Of a stretch of DNA of 64,000 bases, positions 38,502 to 47,678 are shown piece after piece. The stretch spans positions 1,178,001 to 1,242,000 of the forward strand of contig NZ_AP027728.1 in assembly GCF_030296555.1 (NCBI RefSeq). The letters are read 5' to 3'. Each line of letters opens with the position of its first letter. Within the stretch, counting starts at the first letter, position 1. Position numbers and translations under genes: made by a program. This stretch comes from Microbacterium suwonense (lineage in GTDB: Bacteria; Actinomycetota; Actinomycetes; Actinomycetales; Microbacteriaceae). Below the pieces are notes generated by a model. It was not told the origin of the DNA. It did no database searches and saw only the letters and a list, made by a program, of their open reading frames with translations.

Positions 38502-38552
38502 ACTTTTCGATCTGCTGTCGCATTTCCTGTGAACGGCATCCGATAGCAGAAT

Positions 38553-39463
38553 ATGGCCGTGGCACAAGACACCAGCGAGTTCCGCTACCTGCCGGCGCAG
38601 GCCGACACGCTCGGCACCACCGCACCTCCGGCTCGACGCATCTCACTCCCGCTGGCGGACGGGCGCACGCTCAGCGCGCTGCGATTCGGTGAGGGCGCGC
38701 CAGAGGTCACGCTCGTACACGGCGCCGGCCTGAACGCGCACACCTGGGACACCGTCCAGCTGCTGCTGAACCGACCCGCTCTTGCGATCGACCTGGCCGG
38801 CCACGGCGACTCCAGCTGGCGCGACGATCTGGACTACTCCCCTGCGGCGCTCGCCGCTGATGTCATCGCTGCGATCACGGAGTGGACCAGCGCCCCGCAG
38901 GTGCTCGTCGGGCATTCGCTGGGGGTCTCGCTGCTGCGGTGGTCGCGGCCAGGCATCCGGAGCTGATCCGCGAGCTCATCCTGGTCGACGTCGTCCCCGG
39001 GCTCGACACCGACGCCGCCCCCGCGGTGCTGCGCGAGTTCTACCAGGTCACCGACTTCGCCTCCCGCGATGAGGCGGTCGACCGGGCCGAGAGCTTCGGC
39101 TTCGGCGGCACGCGCGCCGACACCGAACGCGGAGTCTTCTTCAACACCCGAGTACGCGCAGACGGCCGGGTCGAGTGGAAGCATCACTTCGCGCAGATCA
39201 TCGGCCATGCCTTCGACGCCCTCAACGCGCAGAACCGCGCATCGGAGGGACGCGACCCCTGGATCGACCTCGCCGCCGTCACCGTACCAGTCACCCTCCT
39301 GCGCGGCTCGCACGGGTTCCTGCAGGACGCCGACGTCGCCGAATTCACCCGTCGGCTCCCCTCGGCCACCGTCATCACGGTCGATGCCGGCCACAACGTG
39401 CAGGAGACCGATCCCGCATCCGTCGCGTCTGCAGCATCCGACGCCCTCACCCGTTCCCACTGA
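38553..39463 (+). CDS. Alpha/beta hydrolase, one frameshift
   Basis: About 303 residues. Oxyanion-strand motif VTLVHGAGLNAHTW (about residue 52), nucleophile elbow VLVGHSLGGLAAAVVAA (about 118-134), and the catalytic histidine in VITVDAGHNVQETDP near the C-terminus. The nucleophile region is split; six G instead of five at 38921-38925 restores GHSLGGLAAAVV. Adjacent to, and in line with, a peptide-type ABC transporter, so it may hydrolyse the imported compound; no substrate can be named. Confidence 0.87.
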
Positions 39464-39528
39464 CCCGGCCTGCGCCCGATCTGCAGCACCGTCCCGACTC
39501 ACCGCACCTATTCCCGAGAGGACACATC

Positions 39529-41061
39529 TTGTCTCGCTTCCGCACTCCCCGCCGATCAGCCCGCCTGACCGCAGTCGGCATACTCGCCATCGGAGCTCTC
39601 GTCCTCACAGCCTGCGGCGGTGCGACCGAGTCGACCACGCCCACCCCGACGGGAAAGGCCGACCCGAACGCCGAGCTCACTGTCGGCTTGGTGCTCGAGC
39701 CCACCAACCTCGACATCCGTCACACCAGCGGCGCGGCACTCGAGCAGATCCTCGTCGACAATATCTATGAGGGCCTGGTCACCCGCACGCAGGACAACCA
39801 GATCGAGGACCGCCTGGCCAGCTCTCACGAGATCTCCCCGGACGGACTCACCTACACCTTCACCCTCAACGAGGGCATCACCTTCCACGACGGCAGCGCA
39901 CTGACCTCCGCCGACGTGGTGTCGTCATACGAGGCGGTGAAGACGGATGCCGCAGTGCAGGGCAACACCGAGTTCGCCGGCGTCGAGTCGATCACCGCCC
40001 CCGACGAGAAGACCGTCGAGATCACACTCGCCTCGCCCGATCAGAACTTCCTGTTCGCCCTGACCGGCCCCGCGGGGCTCGTGTTCAAGACCGGTGACGA
40101 GACCGACCTGAAGACCGCCGAGAACGGCACCGGCCCCTTCACCCTGCAGCGCTGGTCCAAGGGCAGCGCGATCACCTTCGCCCGCTACGACGACTACTGG
40201 GGGCAGAAGGCGGGCCTCGCACAGGTGGTCTTCCAGTACATCCCCGACTTCACCGCCGGCGTGAACGCTGCGCTCGATGGCAGCGTCGATGTGCTGACCG
40301 CCGTGGATCCGAACCTGGTATCGCAGCTGGAGGACAGCGGGCAGTTCACGATCACCACGGGCCGCACCACCGACAAGGCGACCCTCGCGTTCAACAACGT
40401 CCGTGCACCACTCGACGATCAGCGCGTGCGCAAGGCGCTTCGGCTGGCGATCGACCACGAAGCGCTCGTCGAGGCGGTCGGCGCCGGCGAGACGCTGTAC
40501 GGGCCCATCCCCGAGCTCGACCCCGGCTATGAGGATCTGTCGGACGTCGCCCCGTACGACCCGGACGAGGCCAAGGCCCTGCTCAATGAGGCCGGCGTCG
40601 AGGAGCTCGATCTCACCCTGACGATCCCCTCGTTCTACGGAACCACTGTGGCGCAGGTGCTCGTCTCCGACTTCGCGAAGGTCGGTGTCTCGCTCGAGGT
40701 CGACCGCGTGGAGTTCGCCACGTGGCTCGAGGACGTCTACAAGCACCACGACTATCAGCTGAGCTTCGTGCTGCACGTCGAGCCCCGCGACTTCGGCAAC
40801 TGGGCGAACCCCGACTACTACTTCGGCTACGACAACCCGAAGGTGCAGGAGCTGTACGCCCAGTCGCAGGCCGAGCTCGACCCCGACGCGTCCGCAGAAC
40901 TGCTGAAGAAGGCCGCCCGGATCGTCTCCGAGGACGACGCGGCCGACTGGCTGTACAACGGCGCGACGCTGACGGCACTCACTCCGGGCGTCTCCGGCTT
41001 CCCGAAGGACTCGATCAACTCGCGCATCGACCTCGCGGGCATCACCAAGACCGCCGGCTGA
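39529..41061 (+). CDS. Oligopeptide-type ABC transporter substrate-binding lipoprotein (family 5)
   Basis: 510 residues. Signal peptide with lipobox LTAC (residues about 22-26), then the SBP_bac_5 pattern: LTVGLVLEPTNLDIRHTSG, IYEGLVTRTQDNQIEDRLAS, DGLTYTFTLNEGITFHDGSA, and VRKALRLAIDHEALV. Solute could be a peptide, nickel chelate or similar; the sequence does not decide. TTG start has GAGAGGA 6 bases upstream. First of five tightly packed transporter genes. Confidence 0.92.
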   Translation: MSRFRTPRRSARLTAVGILAIGALVLTACGGATESTTPTPTGKADPNAELTVGLVLEPTNLDIRHTSGAALEQILVDNIYEGLVTRTQDNQIEDRLASSHEISPDGLTYTFTLNEGITFHDGSALTSADVVSSYEAVKTDAAVQGNTEFAGVESITAPDEKTVEITLASPDQNFLFALTGPAGLVFKTGDETDLKTAENGTGPFTLQRWSKGSAITFARYDDYWGQKAGLAQVVFQYIPDFTAGVNAALDGSVDVLTAVDPNLVSQLEDSGQFTITTGRTTDKATLAFNNVRAPLDDQRVRKALRLAIDHEALVEAVGAGETLYGPIPELDPGYEDLSDVAPYDPDEAKALLNEAGVEELDLTLTIPSFYGTTVAQVLVSDFAKVGVSLEVDRVEFATWLEDVYKHHDYQLSFVLHVEPRDFGNWANPDYYFGYDNPKVQELYAQSQAELDPDASAELLKKAARIVSEDDAADWLYNGATLTALTPGVSGFPKDSINSRIDLAGITKTAG

Positions 41062-41064
41062 GCG

Positions 41065-42018
41065 GTGCTCCGCTACGCGCTCACACGAGGGGTCCTGCTG
41101 ATCGCAGGACTCCTGGTGTCGAGCGCGATCATCTTCTTCACCCTGCGGGTGCTCCCCGGCGACGTCGCGCAGCTGATCGCAGGCACCCAGGCGGGCCCCG
41201 AGCAGGTCGAGGCGATCCGGCGGGCGCTCGGCCTGGACAAGCCGCTGCTCACGCAGTACACCGACTGGATCGGCGGGATCCTGCACGGCGATCTGGGCAC
41301 CTCGCAGCTCAGCGGGGCATCGGTCGGGGCCGAGTTGGTCGAGAAGGCCAGGGTGACCTGGCCGCTGGCGCTGATGTCCATGACGATCGCGATGCTGATC
41401 GCCGCGCCCTTCGGCATCCTCTCCGCCCTGCTGCGCGGACGTGCCGGCGGCACCGCGATGAGCGTGGGGGCACAGGCGGTCGCCGCCATCCCGGTGATCT
41501 GGGCCGGGATGATGCTCGTGGTCGTCTTCGCGCATTGGCTGGGCTGGCTGCCTGCTCAGGGTTTTCCCCGCACGGGCTGGTCCACCCCTGCGAAGGCCTT
41601 CGAGTCGCTGCTGCTGCCCGCGATGACGATCGGCATCGTCGAGGGCGCGATGCTGATGCGCTTCGTGCGCAGCGCGACCCTGCAGGCAGCAGGGCAGGAT
41701 TTCGTGCGCACGGCGGCCGCGAAGGGACTCACCCGTCGTCAGGCGCTGGTGCGGCACGGCATCCCCGCCGTCGGGCTGTCGATCGTGACGGTGCTGGGCG
41801 TGCAGGTGGCCGGCATCATCGTCGGATCCGTGGTGGTCGAACAGCTGTTCACCCTCCCCGGCATCGGACGGATGCTCGTCGCCGACGTCGGCACACGTGA
41901 TCTGGTCAAGGTGCAGAGCGAGCTGCTGGTGCTGACCGGCTTCGTGCTGGTGATCGGCTTCCTCGTCGATCTGGTGCACCACGCCATCGACCCCCGGCAG
42001 CGGCAGGAGGCGGACTGA
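41065..42018 (+). CDS. ABC transporter permease, DppB/OppB type
   Basis: 317 residues, six membrane helices. The N-terminus LTRGVLLIAGLLVSSAIIFF plus GDVAQLIAG and the loop LGLDKPLLTQYTDWIGGILHGDLG are typical of DppB. The ATPase-contact region is FVRTAAAKGLTRRQALVRHG (about 213-232). GTG start lies 3 bases after the stop of the binding-protein gene. Confidence 0.92.
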   Translation: MLRYALTRGVLLIAGLLVSSAIIFFTLRVLPGDVAQLIAGTQAGPEQVEAIRRALGLDKPLLTQYTDWIGGILHGDLGTSQLSGASVGAELVEKARVTWPLALMSMTIAMLIAAPFGILSALLRGRAGGTAMSVGAQAVAAIPVIWAGMMLVVVFAHWLGWLPAQGFPRTGWSTPAKAFESLLLPAMTIGIVEGAMLMRFVRSATLQAAGQDFVRTAAAKGLTRRQALVRHGIPAVGLSIVTVLGVQVAGIIVGSVVVEQLFTLPGIGRMLVADVGTRDLVKVQSELLVLTGFVLVIGFLVDLVHHAIDPRQRQEAD

Positions 42019-42899
42019 TGCCCCGCTGGCTGCGCACTCTGCTCTCCTCCCGCACCGGACTGTTCGGTGCCGTCGTCGTGCTGCTGATCGTCGTGGTCGC
42101 GCTGGTATCGGCGTTCTGGACGCCGTTCGATCCGATGCTCTCCGACATCCGCGGCCGCTGGGCCGAGCCCGGCTGGCCGCATCTGCTGGGCACCGACGGC
42201 ACCGGGCGCGACATCCTCAGCCTCGTGATGGCTGGGGCGCGCACGACGCTGTTCGTCGCAGCCGGAGCCGGTGTGGTCGCTACCGTCGTCGGTGTCGCAC
42301 TGGCGGCTCTCGGAGCGCTCACGGCGCGCTGGATCCGCGAGACGGTGGCGGTGCTCGTCGACATCCTGATCGCCTTCCCCGTCCTCATGATCGCCATGAT
42401 GATCTCCGCGGTCTGGGGCGGATCCCTCTGGGTGGTGGCCGTGTCGGTGGGCATCGGATTCGGCGTCAGCATCGCCCGCGTCACCCGTCCGGAGCTGCGC
42501 CGCGTGCAGCAGAGCGACTTCGTGCTGGCCGGTCGCGCGAGCGGCCTGACCACCTGGCAGAACCTCGTGCGGCACCTGCTGCCGAACGTCGCACCGGTGT
42601 TCATCGTGCAGCTGTCCTGGTCGATGGCCGTCGCGGTGCTCGCCGAGGCGGGACTGTCGTACCTCGGCTTCGGCGCGACGCTCACCGAGGCCTCCTGGGG
42701 CACGCTGCTGGCCGATCTGCAGCGCTACATCGGAGTGCATCCGCTGACCGTGGTCTGGCCGGGGCTGGCGATCACCATCACCGTGCTCGGCCTGAACCTG
42801 CTGGGCGACGCCCTGCGCGAGGCGACCGACCCGACGCTGTCCCGGAACGGAGCGGCTGAACGACTGACGCTGGCCGGAGAGGGGTCGGTGGTCGCATGA
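42018..42899 (+). CDS. ABC transporter permease, DppC/OppC type
   Basis: 293 residues. DppC-type opening with one helix (VVVLLIVVVALVSAFWTPFD) then LLGTDGTGRDILSLVMAGARTTL (written across the conserved LGTDxxGRD). The EAA-like loop is FVLAGRASGLTTWQNLVRHL. The start overlaps the preceding stop by one base, and its own stop overlaps the next ATG by 4 bases. Confidence 0.92.
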   Translation: MPRWLRTLLSSRTGLFGAVVVLLIVVVALVSAFWTPFDPMLSDIRGRWAEPGWPHLLGTDGTGRDILSLVMAGARTTLFVAAGAGVVATVVGVALAALGALTARWIRETVAVLVDILIAFPVLMIAMMISAVWGGSLWVVAVSVGIGFGVSIARVTRPELRRVQQSDFVLAGRASGLTTWQNLVRHLLPNVAPVFIVQLSWSMAVAVLAEAGLSYLGFGATLTEASWGTLLADLQRYIGVHPLTVVWPGLAITITVLGLNLLGDALREATDPTLSRNGAAERLTLAGEGSVVA

Positions 42900-43699
42900 G
42901 CCTGGAAGTGCAGGACCTGGTCGTCGAGATCGCCGGCCGCCGAGTGGTCGACGGGGTCTCGTTCGCGGTCACCGACGGCGAGCGCTTCGGCCTGATCGGC
43001 GAGTCGGGGTCGGGCAAGTCGCTGACCGCGCTGGCCGTGCTGGGACTGCTGCCCGAAGGCGCGACGGCCAGCGGCAGCATCCGCTGGGACGGCGTCGAGC
43101 TGATCGGGATGCCGGATCGGGACCTGGCGAAGCTGCGCGGCGACGACATCGGGATGGTGTTCCAGGAGCCGCGCACCGCACTGAACCCGATCCGCACGGT
43201 CGGCAGGCAGATCGCCGAGTCGGTGCGCATCCACGAACGCATCGGCCGCCGCGAGGCACGCGAACGGGCGATCGCCGAGGCCACCCGCGTCCGGTTGCCC
43301 GGCGCGGAGGGCCTCATCGACCGCTACCCGCACCAGCTCTCCGGCGGTCAGCGTCAGCGTGTGGCACTCGCGATGGCGCTCGCCGGCCGTCCACGACTGC
43401 TGATCACCGACGAGCCCACTACGGCGCTCGACGTCACCATCCAAGCCGAGGTGCTGGAGCTGCTGCTCTCGCTGACCTCGGAGCACGGCATGGCCCTGGT
43501 GTTCATCACGCACGATCTCGCCGTGCTGTCGCAGGTCGCCACGCATGCGGTGGTGCTCGAGCACGGCCGGGTCGTCGAGCAGGCGCCGGTGTCCACTCTG
43601 CTGAGCACCCCGTCGTCCCCGGTCACACAGGCGCTGCTGCGCGACGCGACGGCCACTCTGTGGCATCCGGACGCCGCACCGGACGGAGGGGCGTCATGA
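42896..43699 (+). CDS. ABC transporter ATPase, DppD type (short form)
   Basis: 267 residues. Walker A GESGSGKSLTALAVLGLLP (about residue 38), Q-loop MVFQEPRTALNP, signature LSGGQRQRVALAMALAG, Walker B LLITDEPTTALDVT and H-loop FITHDLAVLSQ. Usual DppD proteins run about 330 residues with a C-terminal oligo_HPY extension; that extension is mostly absent here. Pairs with the next ATPase as a heterodimer. Confidence 0.92.
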   Translation: MSLEVQDLVVEIAGRRVVDGVSFAVTDGERFGLIGESGSGKSLTALAVLGLLPEGATASGSIRWDGVELIGMPDRDLAKLRGDDIGMVFQEPRTALNPIRTVGRQIAESVRIHERIGRREARERAIAEATRVRLPGAEGLIDRYPHQLSGGQRQRVALAMALAGRPRLLITDEPTTALDVTIQAEVLELLLSLTSEHGMALVFITHDLAVLSQVATHAVVLEHGRVVEQAPVSTLLSTPSSPVTQALLRDATATLWHPDAAPDGGAS

Positions 43700-44496
43700 G
43701 CCTCATCGAGGCATCGAACCTCAGCCGCACCTTCCCGATCCCCCGGCGCACGCTGTTCGAGCGCCGCCGCACCAGCACGGCACTGCAGCCGACCGACCTG
43801 ACCGTGGAGGAGGGTTCCTCGCTCGGCATCATCGGGGAGTCCGGCTCGGGCAAGTCGACACTCGTGCGGCTGCTGCTGGGTCTGGACCGGCCGACCACCG
43901 GAGAGGTGCTCGTGGACGGCAGGACGGTGGATGCCACGGCATCCGCTCGCTCCCTGCACTGGCTGCGCCGGCAGACCGGCCTGGTCTTCCAGGATCCGTA
44001 CGCGTCGCTCGACCCGCGCATGAGCGTCGGGCAGATCGTCGCCGAGCCGCTGTGGGCGCTGGACGTGCCCGGAGACCGCCGCGCCCGGGTGCGGGAGGTG
44101 CTCGCGCAGGTGGGCCTCGAGGCCGACATGGCCGATCGGCATCCGCACGAGTTCTCCGGCGGTCAGCGCCAGCGCGTCGCCCTCGCCAGGGCGATCGCGC
44201 ACCGGCCGCGCATCCTCGTCGGCGACGAGCCGCTGTCGGCCCTGGATGTCACCGTCCGCGCGCAGATCCTCGAACTGCTGGAGCGGCTGCGCCGCGAGGA
44301 AGGCCTCACCCTGATCATGGTGTCGCATGACATCGGCGTGGTGCAGAACCTCTCCGACGCCGTCGCGGTGATGAAGGACGGTCGCATCGTCGAGCGAGGG
44401 CCGACGGATGCCGTGCTGCAGCGCCCCTCCGAGGAGTACACGAAGCATCTGCTCGCGGCGATCCCCGTCATCCCCAGCGCTCCCCCGCCTCGGTGA
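43696..44496 (+). CDS. ABC transporter ATPase, DppF type (short form)
   Basis: 266 residues from ATG 43696, which overlaps the preceding stop. Opens SLIEASNLSRTFPIPRR; Walker A GESGSGKSTLVRLLLGLDR; signature FSGGQRQRVALARAIAH; Walker B ILVGDEPLSALDVTV; H-loop MVSHDIGVVQN. The usual HPY tail after the nucleotide-binding domain is reduced. Last gene of the operon; it faces the convergent ung gene 29 bases on. Confidence 0.92.
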   Translation: MSLIEASNLSRTFPIPRRTLFERRRTSTALQPTDLTVEEGSSLGIIGESGSGKSTLVRLLLGLDRPTTGEVLVDGRTVDATASARSLHWLRRQTGLVFQDPYASLDPRMSVGQIVAEPLWALDVPGDRRARVREVLAQVGLEADMADRHPHEFSGGQRQRVALARAIAHRPRILVGDEPLSALDVTVRAQILELLERLRREEGLTLIMVSHDIGVVQNLSDAVAVMKDGRIVERGPTDAVLQRPSEEYTKHLLAAIPVIPSAPPPR

Positions 44497-44525
44497 TCCG
44501 GCTCCGTATCCGTGCGCGGAAGCGG

Positions 44526-45224
44526 TCAGGCCTCGCCGTCGACGCGCCAGTCGATGGGCTGCGCCCCCATCGACTCGAGCAGTGCGTTCGCACGTGAGAA
44601 CGGCCGGGAGCCGAAGAAGCCCCGGCTCGCCGACAGCGGGGACGGATGCGGGGACTCGATCACCGGAGTGCTCCCGAGCAGGGGCTTCAGACTCCGGGCA
44701 TCCGCTCCCCACAGGATCGCCACCAGCGGCTTCTCCCGGGCGATGAGAGCGCGGATCGCGAGCTCGGTGACCTTCTCCCACCCCCAGCCGCGGTGAGATG
44801 CCGGAGCACCGGGGCGCACGGTCAGCACCCTGTTCAGCAGCAGCACGCCCTGGTCGCTCCACGCGGTGAGGTCACCATGCGGCGCCGGTGGGATGCCGAG
44901 ATCGGTCTGGCGCTCCTTGTAGATGTTCCCGAGGCTGCGCGGCAGGGGGCGTACGGCGCGGTCGACGGCGAAGGACAGCCCGATCGGATGCCCTGGCGTC
45001 GGATACGGATCCTGACCGGTGATCAGCACCCGCACCTCGGAGAGAGGGCGCTGGAAGGCGCGCAGCACGTTCGCTCCCGCCGGCAGATAGCCGCGCCCGG
45101 CGGCGTTCTCGGCGCGCAGGCGTTCGCCCAGCTCCGAGATCAGCGGCTGCACGGGTTCCAGCGCCGCCGCCCAGCCGCGGTCGAGCTGCCCGGCGTCCGC
45201 GAGCTGAGCGAGAGTCTGCGCCAT
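44526..45224 (-). CDS. ung: Uracil-DNA glycosylase
   Basis: Removes uracil from DNA, family 1. 232 residues. Water-activating loop [20 protein letters not shown] (about residue 68-87), [17 protein letters not shown], and the DNA-intercalating loop [17 protein letters not shown] (about 193-209). The ATG overlaps the SDR stop by one base (TGATG). Confidence 0.95.
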   Translation of the reverse strand: MAQTLAQLADAGQLDRGWAAALEPVQPLISELGERLRAENAAGRGYLPAGANVLRAFQRPLSEVRVLITGQDPYPTPGHPIGLSFAVDRAVRPLPRSLGNIYKERQTDLGIPPAPHGDLTAWSDQGVLLLNRVLTVRPGAPASHRGWGWEKVTELAIRALIAREKPLVAILWGADARSLKPLLGSTPVIESPHPSPLSASRGFFGSRPFSRANALLESMGAQPIDWRVDGEA

Positions 45225-46006
45225 CAGTCGACGTCGGTGCGCACCTGCAGCGGCCCGCGGGCGAGCATGTGCTGCGCCGACTGCGCCACCGGTCGCATGG
45301 TCACGAGATCGAGATTCACGCGCCGGGGAGCGTCCAGCGCGAAGGCGATCACATCGGCGACGTCCTGCGCGAGCAGCGGCTCCTCGACGCCCGCGTACAC
45401 CGCCTCAGCAGCCACGCGGTCGCCGCCGAGGCGGTTCAGGGTGAACTCCTCGGTGTGCACCATGCCGGGTGCGATCTCGACGACGCGGATCGGCTCCCCG
45501 TTCAGCTCCTGACGCAGCACCTTGACGAGCATGGACTCCGCGGCCTTCGCCGCGTTGTAGCCGCCACCGCCCGGGTAGCCGATCTGTGCGGCGGTCGAGG
45601 TGACGAAGACCATATCGGCGTGACCGCTCTGCGCCGCAGCCTCGCGCAGCAGTGGCAGGATGCCCGCCACGAGCCGCTGCGTCGACAGCACATTCGCGTC
45701 GTACATCCACTGCCAGTCCTCGACCGAACCGCCCTCGACGCTGTCGGTCCCGCGCGCTCCACCCGCGACCTGCACCAGCGCATGCACGGGACCGGTGCGG
45801 GCCAGTTCTGCCAGCATCGCCTCCACGGCATCCGCGTCTGTCAGGTCGCAGGCCAGCGCCGCCGACCCGGTCTCCTCGGCGAGCGCCTCCAGGCGCTCCG
45901 CGCGTCGCGCGACGCCGACCACATCCCACCGCTGCGCACGCAGCGCGCGCACAGTCGCCTCCCCGATTCCGGTACTCGCCCCGGTCACCACGGCACGCCT
46001 GTTCAT
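45224..46006 (-). CDS. Short-chain dehydrogenase/reductase (YdfG-like SDR)
   Basis: About 260 residues. Cofactor motif [18 protein letters not shown] with RRAERLEAL favouring NADP; acidic-residue site [12 protein letters not shown]; active-site Ser/Tyr/Lys as [25 protein letters not shown] (catalytic YNAAK about residue 150). Resembles 3-hydroxy-acid dehydrogenases of the YdfG group. GGTGGAGG sits just before two adjacent ATGs (46009 and 46006); I chose 46006 for the less cramped spacing. Divergent from metY across a short gap containing a perfect palindrome. Confidence 0.88.
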   Translation of the reverse strand: MNRRAVVTGASTGIGEATVRALRAQRWDVVGVARRAERLEALAEETGSAALACDLTDADAVEAMLAELARTGPVHALVQVAGGARGTDSVEGGSVEDWQWMYDANVLSTQRLVAGILPLLREAAAQSGHADMVFVTSTAAQIGYPGGGGYNAAKAAESMLVKVLRQELNGEPIRVVEIAPGMVHTEEFTLNRLGGDRVAAEAVYAGVEEPLLAQDVADVIAFALDAPRRVNLDLVTMRPVAQSAQHMLARGPLQVRTDVD

Positions 46007-46053
46007 CATGCCTCCACCGTAGAGCTTTTTCGGCCCGGATCCGGTCATCGAAG

Positions 46054-46065
46054 TGTTACGTAACA
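46054..46065. promoter_or_regulatory. Perfect 12-bp palindrome in the SDR-metY divergent gap
   Basis: TGTTACGTAACA, a perfect palindrome about 96 bases before the metY start and 48 before the SDR start. The shape fits a dimeric repressor operator (TetR- or GntR-like). No regulator gene is adjacent, and it does not match the McbR consensus that I know. Confidence 0.45.
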
Positions 46066-46160
46066 TTTCCCGGGTCTTGTCGACAGCACCCCGGCATCCG
46101 TACTGTCGCAGAAGGGCACTCGCCCTCCACCCGACATCCACGCCCCCTGGGAGACTTCCG

Positions 46161-47479
46161 ATGACCGCTGAAGAATGGCGTTTCGAAACCAAGCAGATCC
46201 ACTCCGGCGCGGCTCCGGATCCGGTGACCGGCTCGCGCGCCACACCGATCTACCAGACCACCTCGTATGTGTTCCGCGACACCGAGCACGCCGCGAACCT
46301 GTTCTCGCTGGCCGAGACCGGCAACATCTACACCCGCATCCAGAACCCCACCCAGGATGTCGTCGAGCAGCGCCTCGCCGCGCTCGAGGGCGGCACGGCG
46401 GCACTCGTGGTCGCCTCGGGGATGTCGGCGGCGACGCTGTCGATCCTGAACATCGCCGGCGCCGGCGACCACGTCGTCGCCTCCTCGGCGATCTACGGCG
46501 GCACCTACAACCTGCTGCGGTACACGCTGGCCAAGCTCGGCATCGAGACGACCTTCGTCGAAGACCAGGACGACCCGCAGGCGTGGCGCGACGCCGCCCG
46601 CCCGAACACCAAGCTGTTCTTCGCCGAGACCATCGGCAACCCGAAGATCAACGTGCTCGACATCCGCACCGTGGCCGACATCGCCCATGAGAACGGCGTG
46701 CCGCTGATCGTCGACAACACCATCTCCACCCCGTACCTCGTGCGTCCGTTCGAGCACGGCGCCGACATCGTCATCCACGCCGCCACGAAGTTCCTCGGCG
46801 GCCACGGCACGGTCATCGCCGGTGCGATCGTCGACGGCGGCACCTTCCCGTGGTCCGAGCACGCCGACAAGTTCCCGGGGCTCACCGAGCCCGACCCGTC
46901 GTACCACGGCGTCAGCTACTCGGGTGTGCTGGGCGACGGCATCGCCTACATCATCAAGGCGCGCGTGCAGCTGCTGCGCGACACCGGCCCCGCGATCGCC
47001 CCGGCCAGCGCCTGGCAGCTCATCCAGGGCATCGAGACCCTGTCGCTGCGCATCGAGCGCCACGTGCAGAACACCCAGGAGATCGCCGAGTGGCTCGAGG
47101 ACCACGACGGCGTCGCCTCGGTCAGCTACGCGGGGCTTCCTCCTCGCCGTGGTACGCACTGGCCAACAAGTACGCGCCCAAGGGCGTCGGCGCCGTGCTG
47201 TCGTTCGAGCTGAAGGGCGGCGTGGACGTCGGCCGCGCGTTCGTCGACAACCTCAAGCTGTTCAGCCACCTCGCCAACATCGGCGACGTGCGCTCGCTGG
47301 TCATCCACCCGGCGTCGACCACCCACTCGCAGCTGAGCCCCGAGGAGCAGCTGTCCAGCGGCGTCACGCCGGGCCTGGTCCGGCTGTCGGTGGGCCTGGA
47401 GAACGTCGAGGACCTCAAGGCCGACCTCGAGCAGGCTCTCACCGCCGCACGGGAGACCGCCGAGGCGCTGCGCGCCTGA
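46161..47479 (+). CDS. metY: O-acetylhomoserine sulfhydrylase (MetY), one frameshift
   Basis: PLP enzyme of the Cys/Met metabolism family that adds sulfide (or methanethiol) to O-acetylhomoserine. About 439 residues. [55 protein letters not shown], and the PLP lysine in [16 protein letters not shown] (about residue 211). Single missing C at 47139-47140 splits the C-terminal domain; with it the sequence reads [24 protein letters not shown] is 7 bases before the ATG. Its substrate is made by MetX, whose gene lies 1.4 kb downstream beyond unit B. Confidence 0.93.
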
Positions 47480-47496
47480 CCCATCATCACCTCCGC

Positions 47497-47574
47497 CGAA
47501 ACCCCTCATGGTCGCCGGCACCCCTCCTGAATCACGTATTTCACGAGGGGTGTGGGCAACCATGAGGGGTTTCG
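47497..47574. repeat. Unit B left palindromic element (78 bp)
   Basis: 30-base arms (47497-47526 and 47545-47574) pair at 27 of 30 positions around an 18-base loop. The arm begins CGAAACCCCTCATGGT. The outer end, extended leftward to 47490, matches the reverse complement of 48779-48805 at 24 of 27 positions. Starts 17 bases after the metY stop, so it may also serve as metY terminator. Confidence 0.9.
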
Positions 47575-47617
47575 ACGTGCGGGGCACTCTTCCTGCACAT
47601 TCGCGGGTTCTGTGGAG

Positions 47618-47627
47618 GTTGTCCACA
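47618..47627 (+). promoter_or_regulatory. GTTGTCCACA motif upstream of unit B gene
   Basis: The motif lies 51 bases before the unit B ATG, inside the small dyad TGTGGA-N5-TCCACA (47611-47627). GTTGTGCACA occurs 52 bases before the unit C ATG, and GTTGTGGATAAC at the unit A start. Could be a shared promoter or autoregulatory site; resembles a DnaA box but isolated. Confidence 0.4.
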
Positions 47628-47678
47628 TCGGGCTGATCCGAGCTCAGAGCGGATGCTGAACGCGGCAGTCTGTTCTGC

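Noticed and set aside
39925..41982. 685-codon open frame opposite the peptide-binding protein and permease
   Set aside because: His/Glu/Gln/Arg-rich shadow without similarity; it runs across two real genes.
46161..46162. SAM riboswitch before metY
   Set aside because: The 5' gap (46066-46160) shows no SAM-II/IV-like conserved core or pseudoknot that I can pair.
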